Assembly: GCA_945907105.1 (NCBI GenBank)
Contig: CAMDSB010000011.1
Location: 1-31,450 of the forward strand
Source of the DNA: Rickettsia typhi
GTDB taxonomy: Bacteria; Pseudomonadota; Alphaproteobacteria; Rickettsiales; Rickettsiaceae
Length of the DNA: 31,450 nt
Direction: 5' to 3'
Of the stretch, positions 16,654 to 25,945 are shown piece by piece. The stretch's first letter is position 1. The number at the start of each line of letters is the position of its first letter. A program made the translations under genes and the position numbers. The notes beneath the pieces are model-generated. The model was not told the origin of the DNA and searched no databases. It saw only the letters and a list, made by a program, of their open reading frames with translations.

Positions 16654-18387
16654 CTACATTTTGTCCATTGGCTTAACTCCAATTACACTAAAACCACCAG
16701 CTATAACCTTTCTGACGCTCTCTGCCAAAGCCAACCTTGCCGCAGTCAATTCTATATCATCCTCGATATTAAACCTATAGTCATTCTTCTCTTTACCAAG
16801 ATTCCATATTGAATGAAACCTTGAAGCCACCTCTATTAAATAATAAGCAATTCTTTGGGGCTCACATGCTTTGGCCGATGAAGCCAAGATCTTAGGCCAA
16901 GAAGAAAGTAATTTTATTAATTGTATTTCTTCCTCCGTTGACAACAAAGATAAGTCAAATTCGGAAGCCATAAATTTTTTATAAGCCTCGGGAATAGTTT
17001 CTATTGCCTTCGCAATAATAGATTTTGTTCGAACGTGCGCATATTGAACATAAAACACTGGATTGTCTTTCGATTGTTCTTTAACTTTGTCAAAATCAAA
17101 ATCTAAACTCATGTCATTTCTTCTAGTAAGCATAATAAATCTGATAATATCTTTGCTTACTTCATTTATCACATCGCTTACAGTCATAAAATTTCCACTG
17201 CGCTTTGACATCTTTATAGGCTCTCCATCTTTCACGAAATTAACAAGCTGGCTTGTTCTAACATCACTTCTAATTTTTCCATTACCAAGCGCATTTATCA
17301 CGGCTTGAATCCTCTTAACATAGCCGCTATGATCAGCACCCAAGATATATACTAATGTATCAAATCCACGATCAATCTTATCTTTTGCATAAGCAAAGTC
17401 TGCGGCTAAATACGACCATGTGCCATCATTTTTTTGTACTGGCCTATCTTGATCATCTCCATACTCCGAAGACTTAAACAAAAGTTGTTCTTTTTCTTCC
17501 CAATTTTTATCAATTTTACCTTTTGGCGGAGGCACTACACCTTTATAAATCAAGCCCTTTTCTTCTAATATTTTTACAGCATCACTTATTTTATTACTGT
17601 CATGCAGCGATTGCTCTGAAAAAAATATATCATGCTGCACTCCAAGATCTTTTAAATCCGACTTAATAAGCGCAAGCATGTCGTTTACTACTAGAGTTTT
17701 GATCTTTTGTTTCATTTCATGATCACTCAAACCAATTAAGGTTCCACCAAATTCAGTAGCAATTTTCTGCCCTACTGCTTTTAAATAATCGCCTGGATAA
17801 AATCCATCCGGTATAACCGCTACTTCACCATTCAAAGCTTCCTTGTAACGTAAAAATGCACTATCTAGCAAAGTATCAATCTGTGACCCAGCATCATTTA
17901 TGTAATATTCTTTAGTTACATTATATCCACAAAGGCTCAATACATTAGCTAGAGCATCGCCATATACAGCGCCGCGCGCGTGCCCAATGTGCATTGGTCC
18001 TGTTGGGTTGGCCGAGACATATTCCACATTTACCTTTTCTCCTTGACCTACATCAACTTTCCAGAAATCTTTGTCATCGTTTAGAATGCTTTTAATACAT
18101 TCATGCCATTTTTCAGCTTTTATTGTAAAATTAATAAAACCAGGACCAGCAACTTCTATGTGAGCTATATAGGGTATTCCTGCTAAAAGCTCTTTAAATT
18201 TTAAAGAAACCTCCCTAGGATTACTACCATCCTTTGCCGCGATAATCATAGCAAGATTAGTTGAAATATCACCGTTTAGTGGATCTTTTGGAATCTCAAG
18301 ATTGGCCAGATCCCATATAGTCTCATCTTGACAAAGTTGGTAACCTACATTCTTCAAATCTTCCGACAATTCTTTAAAAATATTCAT
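16654..18387 (-). CDS. argS: Arginyl-tRNA synthetase
   Basis: A class I aminoacyl-tRNA synthetase charging tRNA-Arg, 577 residues. It has an N-terminal additional domain, ANPTGPMHIGHARG carrying the HIGH motif (about residue 130), and PIKMSKRSGNF carrying the KMSKS-type loop (about residue 400). It ends with the family-typical all-alpha anticodon-binding domain and a C-terminal Met-rich VIGVKPMDKM tail. ATG start overlaps the dgt stop by 4 bases (ATGA), indicating coupling. Nothing looks damaged. Confidence 0.97.
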   Translation of the reverse strand: MNIFKELSEDLKNVGYQLCQDETIWDLANLEIPKDPLNGDISTNLAMIIAAKDGSNPREVSLKFKELLAGIPYIAHIEVAGPGFINFTIKAEKWHECIKSILNDDKDFWKVDVGQGEKVNVEYVSANPTGPMHIGHARGAVYGDALANVLSLCGYNVTKEYYINDAGSQIDTLLDSAFLRYKEALNGEVAVIPDGFYPGDYLKAVGQKIATEFGGTLIGLSDHEMKQKIKTLVVNDMLALIKSDLKDLGVQHDIFFSEQSLHDSNKISDAVKILEEKGLIYKGVVPPPKGKIDKNWEEKEQLLFKSSEYGDDQDRPVQKNDGTWSYLAADFAYAKDKIDRGFDTLVYILGADHSGYVKRIQAVINALGNGKIRSDVRTSQLVNFVKDGEPIKMSKRSGNFMTVSDVINEVSKDIIRFIMLTRRNDMSLDFDFDKVKEQSKDNPVFYVQYAHVRTKSIIAKAIETIPEAYKKFMASEFDLSLLSTEEEIQLIKLLSSWPKILASSAKACEPQRIAYYLIEVASRFHSIWNLGKEKNDYRFNIEDDIELTAARLALAESVRKVIAGGFSVIGVKPMDKM

Positions 18388-19544
18388 AAACCTGTACTTG
18401 CAAAATTTAAGTTGTAAAACGACTGATACTGCTTAATCGCAAAACGGTCAGTCATGCCAGCGATATAGTCTGCTATAATAGACATCTTAGAGTCTGTTTT
18501 ATTTTTATCAATCATCATTCTCCATTCAAATGGAAGAAGTTCAATATTTTCAACATATAGCTTAAATAAATCTCTAATTACATTCTGACTTTGGAGAGTT
18601 ACTGACGCTACTCGATGGTGCTTATAGACTTTTTTCATCAAAAAGTCTTTAATTAGTTTCACTTCCGCAAAAGTTGATTCGGTAAATTCAACAAGCTGAT
18701 GGCCAAGATCACGAACATCGGCTTGAGTCTTGATTTTATGTCTTTCAATATTAGCACGAGTTTGAAACAGAAGGCTCTCTATTAAATGATGTGTAAGCTT
18801 TCTACCAACTTCATATATTAACCTGTCATCATTAATATCAGGATACATATCTCTTACTTCCCGGATATAACGATCAACACACTTAATTTCTTGCAAGTCT
18901 TTATAAGTAATTATTTCTGCTCTAATACTATCTTCAAGATCATGACAAATATATGCTATATCGTCTGATAGAGCTGCCACTTGAGATTCTGCTGACGAAC
19001 GCTTAGATAGATCAAGGCTATGCTTTCTATCATATTCAAAAATATATGCAAAAGACTCGCTTTTTTCTACTGGCCCATTATGTTTTACAATTCCCTCGAG
19101 CACTTCCCAAGTCAGATTCAAACCATCATAAGCAGCATATTTTTGCTCTAAATAAGTTAGTATTTTGAACGAATGTGCATTATGAGAAAAGCCTCCAAAA
19201 TCTTTCATACAAGCATTTAAAGCATCTTCACCAGCATGGCCAAAAGGTGTATGACCAAGATCATGAGCAAGTGCAACACCCTCTGCCAAATCCTCACACA
19301 AACCGAGCGCTTTTGACAAAGACCTCGCGATCGTCGATACTTCAACCGAATGTGTCATGCGATTACGATAATGATCTCCTTCATGATTCACGAAAACCTG
19401 AGTTTTATACTGCAATCTCTTAAAGGCATTAGCGTGAATTATCCGATCCCTGTCCCTTTCGAATTCATTTCTATAAGGAGTTACCTTCTCTGGGTGAATT
19501 CTTCCCTTTGAGTTTTCTGGTAAACAGGCAAAGCTTTTTAGCAT
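18384..19544 (-). CDS. dgt: Deoxyguanosinetriphosphate triphosphohydrolase-like protein
   Basis: A 386-residue HD-domain enzyme of the dGTPase family, which removes triphosphate from dNTPs and helps balance precursor pools. Metal ligands are visible: RMTHSVEVS (His65), AHDLGHTPFGH (His94-Asp95) and ALSDDIAYICHD further on. The N-terminal NEFERDRDRIIHANAFKRL block is also typical. It leads the dgt-argS-SPOR operon, diverging from erpA across 86 bases. The alphaproteobacterial type-2 branch may act on several dNTPs, so strict dGTP specificity is not implied. Confidence 0.93.
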   Translation of the reverse strand: MLKSFACLPENSKGRIHPEKVTPYRNEFERDRDRIIHANAFKRLQYKTQVFVNHEGDHYRNRMTHSVEVSTIARSLSKALGLCEDLAEGVALAHDLGHTPFGHAGEDALNACMKDFGGFSHNAHSFKILTYLEQKYAAYDGLNLTWEVLEGIVKHNGPVEKSESFAYIFEYDRKHSLDLSKRSSAESQVAALSDDIAYICHDLEDSIRAEIITYKDLQEIKCVDRYIREVRDMYPDINDDRLIYEVGRKLTHHLIESLLFQTRANIERHKIKTQADVRDLGHQLVEFTESTFAEVKLIKDFLMKKVYKHHRVASVTLQSQNVIRDLFKLYVENIELLPFEWRMMIDKNKTDSKMSIIADYIAGMTDRFAIKQYQSFYNLNFASTGL

Positions 19545-19630
19545 ATTAATCTCTTGAAGTTTTCAGTTGTAATCAATATATTATTATATGTAGATCTTTT
19601 CAAACCATTTTTGGATCAGCTATATTTTCT

Positions 19631-19957
19631 ATGGAAATAATGATAACTCCTAACGCCTCTGCCAGAATCGCCGAACTGATCGCTAAGGATAGTAAAAAAC
19701 TTATAGCTCTTCGTGTATCAGTAGATGGTGGAGGCTGCTCTGGATTTATGTACAATTATCAACTAGTAGACGCTATTAATAGTGACGATTTTATACTAGA
19801 AGACCAGGGGGTAAAAGTTGCAATTGATCCGGTGTCTCAAGAATTTCTTGAAGGATGTACTATAGAATTTGTACAAGAATTAGGAAGTAATTATTTTCAA
19901 ATAATTAATCCACAAGCTACAGCTAAATGTGGGTGTGGCAATTCCTTTGCCGTGTAG
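19631..19957 (+). CDS. erpA: A-type iron-sulfur carrier (ErpA/IscA family)
   Basis: A 108-residue protein that receives Fe-S clusters from the scaffold and passes them to client enzymes. The three conserved cysteines are present: Cys36 in DGGGCSGF, and Cys100 and Cys102 in KCGCGNSF. ErpA and IscA are hard to tell apart by eye; the position opposite dgt and away from isc genes favours the ErpA-type naming used in alphaproteobacteria. The ATG at 19631 is kept, though the internal ATG at codon 4 is possible. Confidence 0.92.
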   Translation: MEIMITPNASARIAELIAKDSKKLIALRVSVDGGGCSGFMYNYQLVDAINSDDFILEDQGVKVAIDPVSQEFLEGCTIEFVQELGSNYFQIINPQATAKCGCGNSFAV

Positions 19958-20054
19958 GGCATGACCCCGAAAATATAATCCGAGACTAATACGCATCAAA
20001 ATTGTCTTTAATTTTAACAGATTAACTGTACTGAGTTTAAAGATTTATTGATAA

Positions 20055-20537
20055 TTATTTAAGCATAGGAATAAACAAGAAATATAATATACCGAAAAAA
20101 AATCCTAGCATAAATGTATATGGTAGTACTAGCTGGTATTTAGTAACTCTATCGGGCGCATTTTCACGATTCAACTCTTGTGCAATGTAAGTAATAAAAC
20201 CAATATCATGCCTTTTTTCTAATAGAGCTAGAAACTTATCTGCTGCCCGTAAATAAGATAATATGCGCTTTAAATTAAGCAACCACGTAGTAGCGAGCAC
20301 AAAGCCGATTAAGCATAATGCGACTAATGAACACTTAACTAAATAATATTTATGTTGTTCAATGGATGTACGACTTATTTCACCAATAAACGGTATAACA
20401 GCAACTATAGCGGAAAATAAAGATATGTAGTAGCTATTGATATTATCCCTTCTGTCTTCCTGATGCTGCTTATCTTGTAAAGATAGTTCATATAGTTTAA
20501 TATCCGGTAACCTTTCTATTTTTATTTCTTTTTGCAT
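20055..20537 (-). CDS. Three-helix membrane protein resembling the RipA family
   Basis: A 160-residue protein with a charged cytoplasmic N-terminus, hydrophobic segments at about 37-52, 66-88 and 137-157, and a soluble stretch between the second and third. The segment YELSLQDKQHQEDRRDNINS just before helix 1 resembles the RipA-family pattern (a Tyr followed by paired Arg and Asn-x-Tyr-Tyr). RipA is a cytoplasmic membrane protein first found in Francisella as needed for growth inside host cells. The resemblance is remembered, not searched, and the protein may simply be a lineage-specific unknown. It is a single gene convergent with erpA, with a large gene-free stretch behind its start. Confidence 0.7.
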   Translation of the reverse strand: MQKEIKIERLPDIKLYELSLQDKQHQEDRRDNINSYYISLFSAIVAVIPFIGEISRTSIEQHKYYLVKCSLVALCLIGFVLATTWLLNLKRILSYLRAADKFLALLEKRHDIGFITYIAQELNRENAPDRVTKYQLVLPYTFMLGFFFGILYFLFIPMLK

Positions 20538-21073
20538 ATTTCATTACCTAAATCTAGTTAAATAACAATTTACCTTCAAAAATAACACCTAAAACAACAT
20601 AGCTACTGTTACTGCGTTTGATAGGAGAAGATGGTTTTAAAAGTCTATAACGAGAGAATTGCGTCTGTGGTTTTTTTGTATAAGTTATTATTTTATCTTA
20701 CTATAAAGTCCATTTAAAAACTCTGCCGCCGAGCGCAGTGCTATTTATTATAGAAGCCTAGTAAAAGGAAGAAACGGATCGAGTTGTTGTAATTAATGTG
20801 GGAAAGGTAAATGGATCTCCCCGTTTCTCCTTTGCTAGTTCCTCCTAAGCTTTCGCTACAATGCAGACACTGCGATAACTTAGTATCAAATAAATAAGTT
20901 ATCTACTTTAGGTTTATGGCATAAGCACCGCGCTCACACCTATAGTTTAGGTTAGCAGCATCAAAATCAGGTGTCTAGTAAAAAATCATTTCTCTGAATA
21001 AATTTAATCATAGGTTGTAGAGTCCGCTGTATTTTTAGCTTATGGATAGATCTATCTAGGGATTATGCGAAGA
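20538..21073. other. Gene-free stretch with inverted repeats
   Basis: I find no credible gene, tRNA or known RNA here. Three dyads stand out. AAAGGAAGAAACGG (about 20764-20777) matches the reverse complement of CCGTTTCTCCTTT (about 20821-20833) apart from one extra A, with the neighbouring ATC/GAT also pairing. GATAACTTA (20874-20882) pairs exactly with TAAGTTATC (20895-20903). GATAGATCTATC (21045-21056) is a perfect 12-bp palindrome near the fabD 3' end. The 20720-20950 part is richer in G+C than its flanks. A decayed palindromic element or an unlisted small RNA are both possible. Confidence 0.4.
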
Positions 21074-22012
21074 TTATATTCCTTGCAAAAACTCTTCCAA
21101 TTCTTTTAAGTTAGATATACTTAGAGTTGTAAAATTATGATGTGATTTTTTAGCCAACCCAGTAAGGACTTTCCCAGGTCCCACTTCAACTAGCTCGGTT
21201 ATACCAAGAGCAGCAAATTCATTCATAGTTTCTCGCCATCTAACTGACCCACAAATTTGCTGTAATAGATTTTGTTTAATTTGATTAGTGTCTGTTTCAG
21301 CTTTTGCAGTGACATTACAAATTAAAGGGATTTTTGGCTCTGTCCAATTAATATCAGACAGAGCTTTTTCCATAGGTACCTCAGCTGCTTTAATTAGGCT
21401 CGAGTGAAAAGGAGCACTAACATTAAGTTTTATTGCCCTGCATCCAGTATCTTTAAGTACAGCAACTATCCTATCGACATTATATTCGTGACCGCTGATA
21501 ACAATTTGGCCGTCCACATTGTCGTTAGCTATCTGACAAACTCCATAATCTACAACACTCTCGATTATCTCTTGAAGCTTAGCAGCAGAAATACCCAGAC
21601 ATGCAGCCATGGCACCTTCGCCTTTTGGCGACGCTTCTTGCATAGAAGTAGCTCTTACTTTTAATAGTATGGAAGTATCTTCAAGAGACATTGCACCAGC
21701 ACCACAAAGAGCACTGTATTCTCCCAAAGAATGACCAGCAACAACAGCGCATAACTCCTCAATTTTTTTGCCAGATTTTTCAAGTAGCACTTTAAAAATT
21801 GCCATTGAAGTAGCCATAATTGCGGGCTGAGTATTAGTTGTAATAGCTAAATCCTCTGACGAACCATTAAAAATAATTTCACTCAGTTTATAACCAAGTG
21901 TATCATCTACAGATTCAAAAACTAACCTTGCTGCTTTTTCAGAATCAAAAAAATCTTTACCCATACCAACGCTTTGAGATCCTTGACCAGGGAAGATAAA
22001 TGCTCTATTCAT
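21074..22012 (-). CDS. fabD: Malonyl-CoA:acyl carrier protein transacylase
   Basis: FabD loads malonate onto acyl carrier protein for fatty acid synthesis in the cytoplasm. From the chosen start it has 312 residues, a normal length. Seen are FIFPGQGSQSVGMG (5-18), the nucleophile elbow VAGHSLGEYS with Ser95, and VSAPFHSSLI with the catalytic His. The frame is open 33 codons further upstream to 22111, but that would run into slt, and the protein clearly begins MNRAFIFPGQGSQ at the ATG 22010-22012. The start is only 34 bases from the divergent slt start. No other fab gene is adjacent. Confidence 0.96.
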   Translation of the reverse strand: MNRAFIFPGQGSQSVGMGKDFFDSEKAARLVFESVDDTLGYKLSEIIFNGSSEDLAITTNTQPAIMATSMAIFKVLLEKSGKKIEELCAVVAGHSLGEYSALCGAGAMSLEDTSILLKVRATSMQEASPKGEGAMAACLGISAAKLQEIIESVVDYGVCQIANDNVDGQIVISGHEYNVDRIVAVLKDTGCRAIKLNVSAPFHSSLIKAAEVPMEKALSDINWTEPKIPLICNVTAKAETDTNQIKQNLLQQICGSVRWRETMNEFAALGITELVEVGPGKVLTGLAKKSHHNFTTLSISNLKELEEFLQGI

Positions 22013-22046
22013 AGTATATTGTGAATTAATTATATTTTTAGCTATC

Positions 22047-24017
22047 ATGATTATGAGAATTCTTTGTGCAGTGTCAATTATTTTAACAATCTCCTTTTCA
22101 CAAATCACCATTTTGGCTCAAGAAACTGTTGAATCCCAAGTATTTAAATTGATAAAACAAAAAGATTGGCAGAATGCTTATAACTCTTCAAATAAAAGTG
22201 GTAATCAAGCTCTTAAAAAAATTGTACTTTCACAACAATTTCTTGATACTAACTATTCTGGTAATAGCTTTGAAAAAATAGTTAAGTTTCTACAGGAAAA
22301 CCCTGGGTGGCCTCAAGAAGCAGGTCTAAAAGTTAGCGCAGAGAGTCTTTTAAATGACGCCACTGACAGCTCTTTAGTTTTTAAGTGGTTTCAAAGCAAC
22401 AAACCTCTTACTGGTAGAGGATATAAATATTATGCTCTCGCAGCTGGCAAAACAATTAAAGATTCTCAAAAACTTTCTCCCATCATAAAAAGGGGTTGGC
22501 ATAACGGAAGTTTTTCTATGTCAGAGCAAAAAGCCTATCAAGCAACGTTCAAAAACTATCTTGATATAAAAGATCATATTAAAAGAATTGATAATCTCTT
22601 ATTTGCCGAAAGTACAACAGCCGCTAAAAACAACTTATACTTAGTAGGGGCTGAGTACAAAAAATCATTTGAAGTACAGATCGCGCTTATACAAAACGGC
22701 AGCAGCGCACTTGGGAGATTTAGTAGCGTTCCAAAGAAATACTACACTCCGGGCTTAATTTATAGATATATAGAACTGAAAAAAAAGAGTTTACCCCCTA
22801 GCTTAGAGATTGTAAATCTAATGGAAATAGCAAAAGCTGATCCCGATCATGCTGATGCATTTTGGAAGATACAATCTTATCTCGCGCGTGAATATATTGA
22901 ACATAAACGCTATAATGATGCATATAAAATAGCTTGCTGCTACTTTACTGAGAATGCCTCTAACAAAAGCGACGCACAATTTCTGTCTGGTTGGATAGCC
23001 TTGAGGTTTTTAAATAAAGCCCAATTAGCTCTTGAACATTTCCGTGGTTTTAATGAGACTGTAAAAACGCCTATGAGTAAATCTAGAGGAATTTATTGGT
23101 TGGGACGAGCTCATGAAGCTTTAAAAGATAAAGAGAGAGCCCACAAGTTATATAATCTAGCAGCAACTAAGTATCCTTATACCTTTTATGGCCAAGTATC
23201 AGCTCATGAAATTGGAATGAAAAGGATAACTCTGCCTGCAAATATAAACTTAGCGGAACATAAAGTGTCGTCGACAAATAGCGTTAAGTCTCAGATAGCT
23301 AAAGCGACTTATCTTGTCTCAAAATACGGTTCAAATGCCCTTAGTCAATTATATATAAAAGCAGCGGTAGAGAAATCAGCGAATACAGCAGAGATCCTAG
23401 ATCTAGCAACGATATTAAGTTCATCAAAAAATACACATCACATGGCATGGTTATCCAAGTACGCAGTACAAAAACATGTATTGATCAAGAATCATGCCTT
23501 TCCAATGCCATATAAACAATCTACCCAATTACCATTAGAAAAAGCCCTTATGTACAGCATAATTAGGCAAGAATCTGTTTTTGATCAGCGTGCTGTGAGC
23601 AGCGCAAATGCTATGGGTTTAATGCAGCTAATAAAAGGAACCGCCTGCGATACAGCAAAATCCATTGGTGATGCATGTAACATTCCTAAACTAACAGCAG
23701 ACCCATTATATAATATGAAGCTTGGTAGCAATTATTTAAAGCAGATGATAGAAAAATTTGATGGTTCTTATATCATGGCCATAGCAGCTTACAATGGTGG
23801 TCATGTTAAGAAATGGTTGGGAATATACGGTGATCCGAGAACAATGAATAACCATAGAGAAGTTCTCGATTGGATCGAGTCAATACCATTTTATGAAACC
23901 AGAAATTATGTTCAGCGAGTGCTTGAAAACTTACAGATATATAGGAGCATTTTGAACGAAAATGCCACTTTAAAAATAGCCCAAGATTTAGTATTAAACA
24001 AAAAGAAAGGTGCATAA
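22047..24017 (+). CDS. slt: Soluble lytic murein transglycosylase (Slt70 family)
   Basis: A 656-residue periplasmic enzyme that cleaves the MurNAc-GlcNAc bond of peptidoglycan, forming 1,6-anhydro ends. It has a signal peptide (about 1-25, ending near ILAQE), a long helical superhelical U-domain, and a C-terminal transglycosylase domain. Catalytic Glu509 lies in SIIRQESVFD, followed by SSANAMGLMQLIKGTA, LTADPLYNMKLGSNYL and MAIAAYNGG, which are the family motifs in order. Internal ATG at codon 3 is an alternative start. The stop codon shares a base with the bcp start (TAATG), so bcp is co-transcribed. Confidence 0.95.
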   Translation: MIMRILCAVSIILTISFSQITILAQETVESQVFKLIKQKDWQNAYNSSNKSGNQALKKIVLSQQFLDTNYSGNSFEKIVKFLQENPGWPQEAGLKVSAESLLNDATDSSLVFKWFQSNKPLTGRGYKYYALAAGKTIKDSQKLSPIIKRGWHNGSFSMSEQKAYQATFKNYLDIKDHIKRIDNLLFAESTTAAKNNLYLVGAEYKKSFEVQIALIQNGSSALGRFSSVPKKYYTPGLIYRYIELKKKSLPPSLEIVNLMEIAKADPDHADAFWKIQSYLAREYIEHKRYNDAYKIACCYFTENASNKSDAQFLSGWIALRFLNKAQLALEHFRGFNETVKTPMSKSRGIYWLGRAHEALKDKERAHKLYNLAATKYPYTFYGQVSAHEIGMKRITLPANINLAEHKVSSTNSVKSQIAKATYLVSKYGSNALSQLYIKAAVEKSANTAEILDLATILSSSKNTHHMAWLSKYAVQKHVLIKNHAFPMPYKQSTQLPLEKALMYSIIRQESVFDQRAVSSANAMGLMQLIKGTACDTAKSIGDACNIPKLTADPLYNMKLGSNYLKQMIEKFDGSYIMAIAAYNGGHVKKWLGIYGDPRTMNNHREVLDWIESIPFYETRNYVQRVLENLQIYRSILNENATLKIAQDLVLNKKKGA

Positions 24018-24487
24018 TGAGTAAATTTGCAGTAGGTGACTTGGCTCCTGATTTTTCGCTTGAAATATCAGAAGGCAAAACTCTTAGTTTAGAAAACCTG
24101 AGAGGGAAATATGTAGTATTATATTTTTATCCCAAAGACAGTACACCTGGTTGCACACTTGAGGCCCGCGATTTTAACTCTCTCAAAAAAGATTTTTCAG
24201 CCCTGGGCGCCGAAATAATTGGTGTATCAAAAGACCCCCTTACATCACACGATAAATTTCGTAAAAACCATGATTTACAATTTTATCTTGGGTCAGATAC
24301 TAATGGAGATTTATGCGAAAAGTTTAGTGTGTGGGTAGAAAAATCAATGTTTGGAAAGAAATATATGGGCATTGAGAGAGCCACATTTTTAATAAATCCA
24401 GAAGGAAAATTTGCCTATATTTGGCAGTCAGTCTCGGCTTTAGGACATGCAAAAGAGGTTCTTAAGAAACTAAAAGAGATTATATAA
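24017..24487 (+). CDS. bcp: Peroxiredoxin of the Bcp/PrxQ family
   Basis: A 156-residue thiol peroxidase that reduces hydrogen peroxide and organic peroxides. The peroxidatic Cys46 sits in YPKDSTPGCTLEA. The resolving cysteine that many family members carry five residues later is absent (Arg51). The only other cysteine is Cys100 in NGDLCEKF. It could work as a 1-Cys enzyme or use Cys100. The ATG overlaps the slt stop, and the gene ends inside the arm of a strong bidirectional hairpin. Confidence 0.94.
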   Translation: MSKFAVGDLAPDFSLEISEGKTLSLENLRGKYVVLYFYPKDSTPGCTLEARDFNSLKKDFSALGAEIIGVSKDPLTSHDKFRKNHDLQFYLGSDTNGDLCEKFSVWVEKSMFGKKYMGIERATFLINPEGKFAYIWQSVSALGHAKEVLKKLKEII

Positions 24488-24524
24488 CTTAGAGTTTTTT
24501 TTAAGTCAAACTCTAAGTTATATA
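24481..24524. terminator. Bidirectional terminator with 17-bp perfect arms
   Basis: TATATAACTTAGAGTTT (24481-24497) is exactly complementary to AAACTCTAAGTTATATA (24508-24524), with a 10-base loop. It lies between the convergent bcp and GlpT-like genes and holds the stop codons of both (24485-24487 and 24518-24520). On either strand the hairpin can end in a short run of T or A-T pairs, as expected for a shared AT-rich intrinsic terminator. Confidence 0.75.
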
Positions 24525-25849
24525 TTATTGCTACCTTCCTTTCTATTCCATGTGAGAAAAAACAAATATGAACCCAGAAGAGAGGCTGTTATAAAAAAGA
24601 TAAATGCGCCTGACCAACCAGTTTCATCAATCAACCATCCAACACATACTCCCGAGAGAGCGGAACCAACATAGCCCATTGTTCCAACAAATCCATTCGC
24701 TGTTCCTATTGCCTTTTTTGAGGCAAAATCAGCTGAGGCTACACCTACTAATACTTGGGGACCATATACGAAAAATCCAATTAAACTTAGTGTTACAGCA
24801 CCAAAATTGTTATAACCAGAGGGAATCTGCCAAAAAGTAAACAGAGTTAGGGCTAAACAAATCATACAAACTACACCAACAGGCCCCCTTTGTCCTTTGA
24901 ATACCCTATCTGACATCCATCCCGCTGCGAACCCGCCAAGCAACCCAGCCACTTCATAACCAGCTACTTGCCATCCAGCATGAGTTAAGGATATACCTTT
25001 ATGCTCCTTTAAAAATAAAGGTCCCCAAAATATTATCCCTATTCTTACTATATAAATGCATATATTAGCAAAACTTATATACCACATATTTCTATTGATG
25101 AAAACCTTACGAAAAATTTCGATTGTAGTCATATGATCTTCACTCGTATCTTCCTCGAACGATTCATCGCCTTTATACGCCTCAACCAGTGGAAAACCAA
25201 GTTCTTTTGGCGACTCCCGCAGACGATTAAACAATACATAAGAAATACCAACTGCTAAAATACTTGGCACAAAGAACGCGTATCTCCACCCATAGTTAGC
25301 CACTAAATAACCAGAAAATACTAACGTTATAGCACCACCAACTTGGTGAGAAGCTGCGCCAAGAGCCCATTTTGCGCCAAGCTCCTTAGGAGCAAACCAG
25401 TGAGTTAGCATTCTAGCGGCAGGTGGCCAGCCCATAGACTGAAACCAGTTATTTACAATCCATAGACAGCCTAGAAACATTAGGCTATTTGAAAACCCAA
25501 GAATAAAAGTGATCAGTGCAGAAGCAAGTAATCCGAGTGGCATAAAATATCTAGCATTTGATTTATCGCTAAAGTAGCCGTTAACGAATTTACCAATGCC
25601 ATAAACAATAGATGCTAGGGTTAAAACCCAACCTAACTGAATCTTGCTATAACCAAACTCTTCCATGTAGGCTGGCATAATCATAGAAAAATTCTGCCGA
25701 CACAAGTAGTAAGCGCCATAACCTATAATGATAAAACTTAGTATACGCAAACGCCATTTGTTATATATTTTGCGCTCTCGCATAGTCATAAAAGGTTTGC
25801 TGCCTTGCTCGATAGGACCTACATAATCATCCTTTACAACCTTTGTCAT
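24518..25849 (-). CDS. Organophosphate:phosphate antiporter (GlpT/UhpC-like MFS)
   Basis: A 443-residue, twelve-helix MFS carrier of the OPA family, exchanging phosphate for phosphorylated metabolites. The two substrate-binding arginines are visible: YYLCRQNFSMIMP (Arg51) in helix 1 and IYIVRIGIIFWGPLFLKE in helix 7, the latter close to GlpT. WPPAARMLTHWF and ALGAASHQVGGA are further family blocks. Intracellular Rickettsiales take glycerol-3-phosphate from the host with such carriers for lipid synthesis, so glycerol-3-phosphate is the leading guess. A UhpC-like or hexose-phosphate role is not excluded. It has its own promoter and ends at a shared terminator. Confidence 0.9.
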   Translation of the reverse strand: MTKVVKDDYVGPIEQGSKPFMTMRERKIYNKWRLRILSFIIIGYGAYYLCRQNFSMIMPAYMEEFGYSKIQLGWVLTLASIVYGIGKFVNGYFSDKSNARYFMPLGLLASALITFILGFSNSLMFLGCLWIVNNWFQSMGWPPAARMLTHWFAPKELGAKWALGAASHQVGGAITLVFSGYLVANYGWRYAFFVPSILAVGISYVLFNRLRESPKELGFPLVEAYKGDESFEEDTSEDHMTTIEIFRKVFINRNMWYISFANICIYIVRIGIIFWGPLFLKEHKGISLTHAGWQVAGYEVAGLLGGFAAGWMSDRVFKGQRGPVGVVCMICLALTLFTFWQIPSGYNNFGAVTLSLIGFFVYGPQVLVGVASADFASKKAIGTANGFVGTMGYVGSALSGVCVGWLIDETGWSGAFIFFITASLLGSYLFFLTWNRKEGSNNI

Positions 25850-25884
25850 AGAACTTGCTTAAAACCTTTAATCTCTGTGCAAAG

Positions 25885-25913
25885 ATACTAATAAATAAAT
25901 TCCATATTAGCAA
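25885..25913 (-). promoter_or_regulatory. Candidate promoter of the GlpT-like gene
   Basis: On the minus strand TTGCTA (25908-25913), a 17-base spacer and TAGTAT (25885-25890) lie about 36 bases before the ATG. AAAACCTT (25861-25868) and AAGGTTTT (25912-25919) flank the promoter as an 8-bp inverted repeat, which may or may not be an operator. Confidence 0.5.
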
Positions 25914-25945
25914 GGTTTTGTTTTAACAGCCGCTTTAAAAAGCAG

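Noticed and set aside
19952..19968. GGGCATGACCCC after erpA resembling GGGTCATGGCCCC after comF (about 15722)
   Set aside because: Only about 12 bases match, with an offset, and no flanking similarity; a chance near-palindrome is the simpler reading.
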